From Cyclobacteriaceae bacterium (GTDB lineage: Bacteria; Bacteroidota; Bacteroidia; Cytophagales; Cyclobacteriaceae), in NCBI GenBank assembly GCA_015492915.1, contig WGED01000191.1, forward strand, positions 1 to 6,497: 6,497 nt of DNA, read 5' to 3'. Below the pieces are notes generated by a model. It was given only the letters and a program-made list of their open reading frames with translations. It made no database searches and was not told the origin of the DNA. Made by a program: the position numbers and the translations under genes. Of the stretch, positions 6,375 through 6,497 are shown one piece after another (within the stretch, counting starts at the first letter, position 1; the number at the start of each line of letters is the position of its first letter).

Positions 6375-6497
6375 GGTGTCCCAAGGGATAAATTGCGGCA
6401 TGTTTGTAAGAAAAAAGAACAATGCCTCAGGCAGTATTTCAGTCCAAATCATCAGTAAAGCAGATGGCAAATATAAGGTTGTTAAAACCATTGGCTC
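6372..6497 (+). mobile_element. Left part of an IS1634-like insertion sequence
   Basis: The call rests on the transposase N-terminus at 6400. The left boundary is not established. The segment TTGGG-TGT-CCCAA (6372-6384), a short inverted repeat just upstream of the start codon, is a plausible place for the terminal inverted repeat because these elements have little sequence before their transposase. The right end and any target-site duplication lie outside the window, so whether the element is complete cannot be judged. Confidence 0.5.
6400..6497 (+). CDS. IS1634-like transposase, N-terminus only (cut by window end)
   Basis: Thirty-two complete codons run open to the window edge and are cut by it, not by a stop. 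They read MFVRKKNNASGSISV, then a short QIISKADGKYK segment, then VVKTIGS. This pattern of a basic start, SGS followed by a beta strand of alternating hydrophobics, GKYK and a closing TIG matches the N-terminus of IS1634-family (IS4-related DDE) transposases as I know them. Such proteins are usually about 450-600 residues, with the catalytic DDE triad much further on, so activity cannot be assessed. A weak GGGA lies 11 bases before the ATG. An in-frame GTG at 6376 would only add residues not expected in the family. Confidence 0.75.
   Translation, partial: MFVRKKNNASGSISVQIISKADGKYKVVKTIG

Larger units (their letters stand above)
6017..6399. other. Non-coding, structured intergenic region
   Basis: No credible gene lies in these 383 bases: all reading frames are short and no tRNA or known riboswitch is recognised. 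The first part contains the palindrome CGTTAACG and the weak inverted repeat ACCAT/ATGGT (6055-6059 and 6067-6071). The middle has an AT-rich hairpin (6105-6126). The part from 6171 to 6300 is a run of stem-loops. The last part leads into the transposase start. The mixture looks like an accumulation of repeats and an insertion-sequence flank downstream of the TPR gene. Confidence 0.7.

Noticed and set aside
6017..6399. CRISPR array, tRNA or att site in the spacer
   Set aside because: The inverted repeats differ in sequence and do not recur as direct repeats, no cloverleaf could be drawn, and no direct-repeat pair marking an integration site was seen.

Overview
The window looks like a chromosomal segment of a Bacteroidota bacterium. 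The signs are the pyrG–yidC gene order, a 620-residue YidC with a large periplasmic domain and a Lys-rich tail, starts without clear Shine-Dalgarno sequences, and promoter boxes of the Bacteroidota TTTG / TAnnTTTG type. The order or genus cannot be told from this sequence.

Layout. Positions 1-194 are non-coding (apart from one doubtful 19-codon ORF) and lie downstream of yidC, with a 10-bp inverted repeat and a GC-rich hairpin. On the minus strand, pyrG (CTP synthase, 2078-3703) is followed after 20 bp by yidC (membrane insertase, 195-2057), probably as one transcript. A 193-bp divergent intergenic region (3704-3896) carries a -7-type box facing pyrG and a well-formed -33/-7 promoter facing the other way. 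On the plus strand, cca (tRNA nucleotidyltransferase with an HD domain, 3897-5312) overlaps by one base (TAATG) a gene for an exported TPR protein (5312-6016). A 383-bp non-coding stretch (6017-6399) then holds an AT-rich hairpin and, at 6171-6300, four closely packed stem-loops, the first resembling dispersed palindromes common in Bacteroidota genomes. The window ends inside the N-terminus of an IS1634-like transposase (6400-6497), so an insertion sequence or its remnant continues beyond the edge.

How the genes relate. PyrG makes CTP; the divergent Cca uses CTP and ATP to build or repair tRNA 3' CCA ends. YidC inserts inner-membrane proteins and has no direct link to nucleotide metabolism. 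The TPR protein is made with Cca but is predicted to be exported, so its job is probably separate. The four complete genes look intact and ordinary. I see no convincing new multi-gene system; the unexplained material is the structured, repeat-bearing region between the TPR gene and the transposase, and the inverted-repeat region downstream of yidC.
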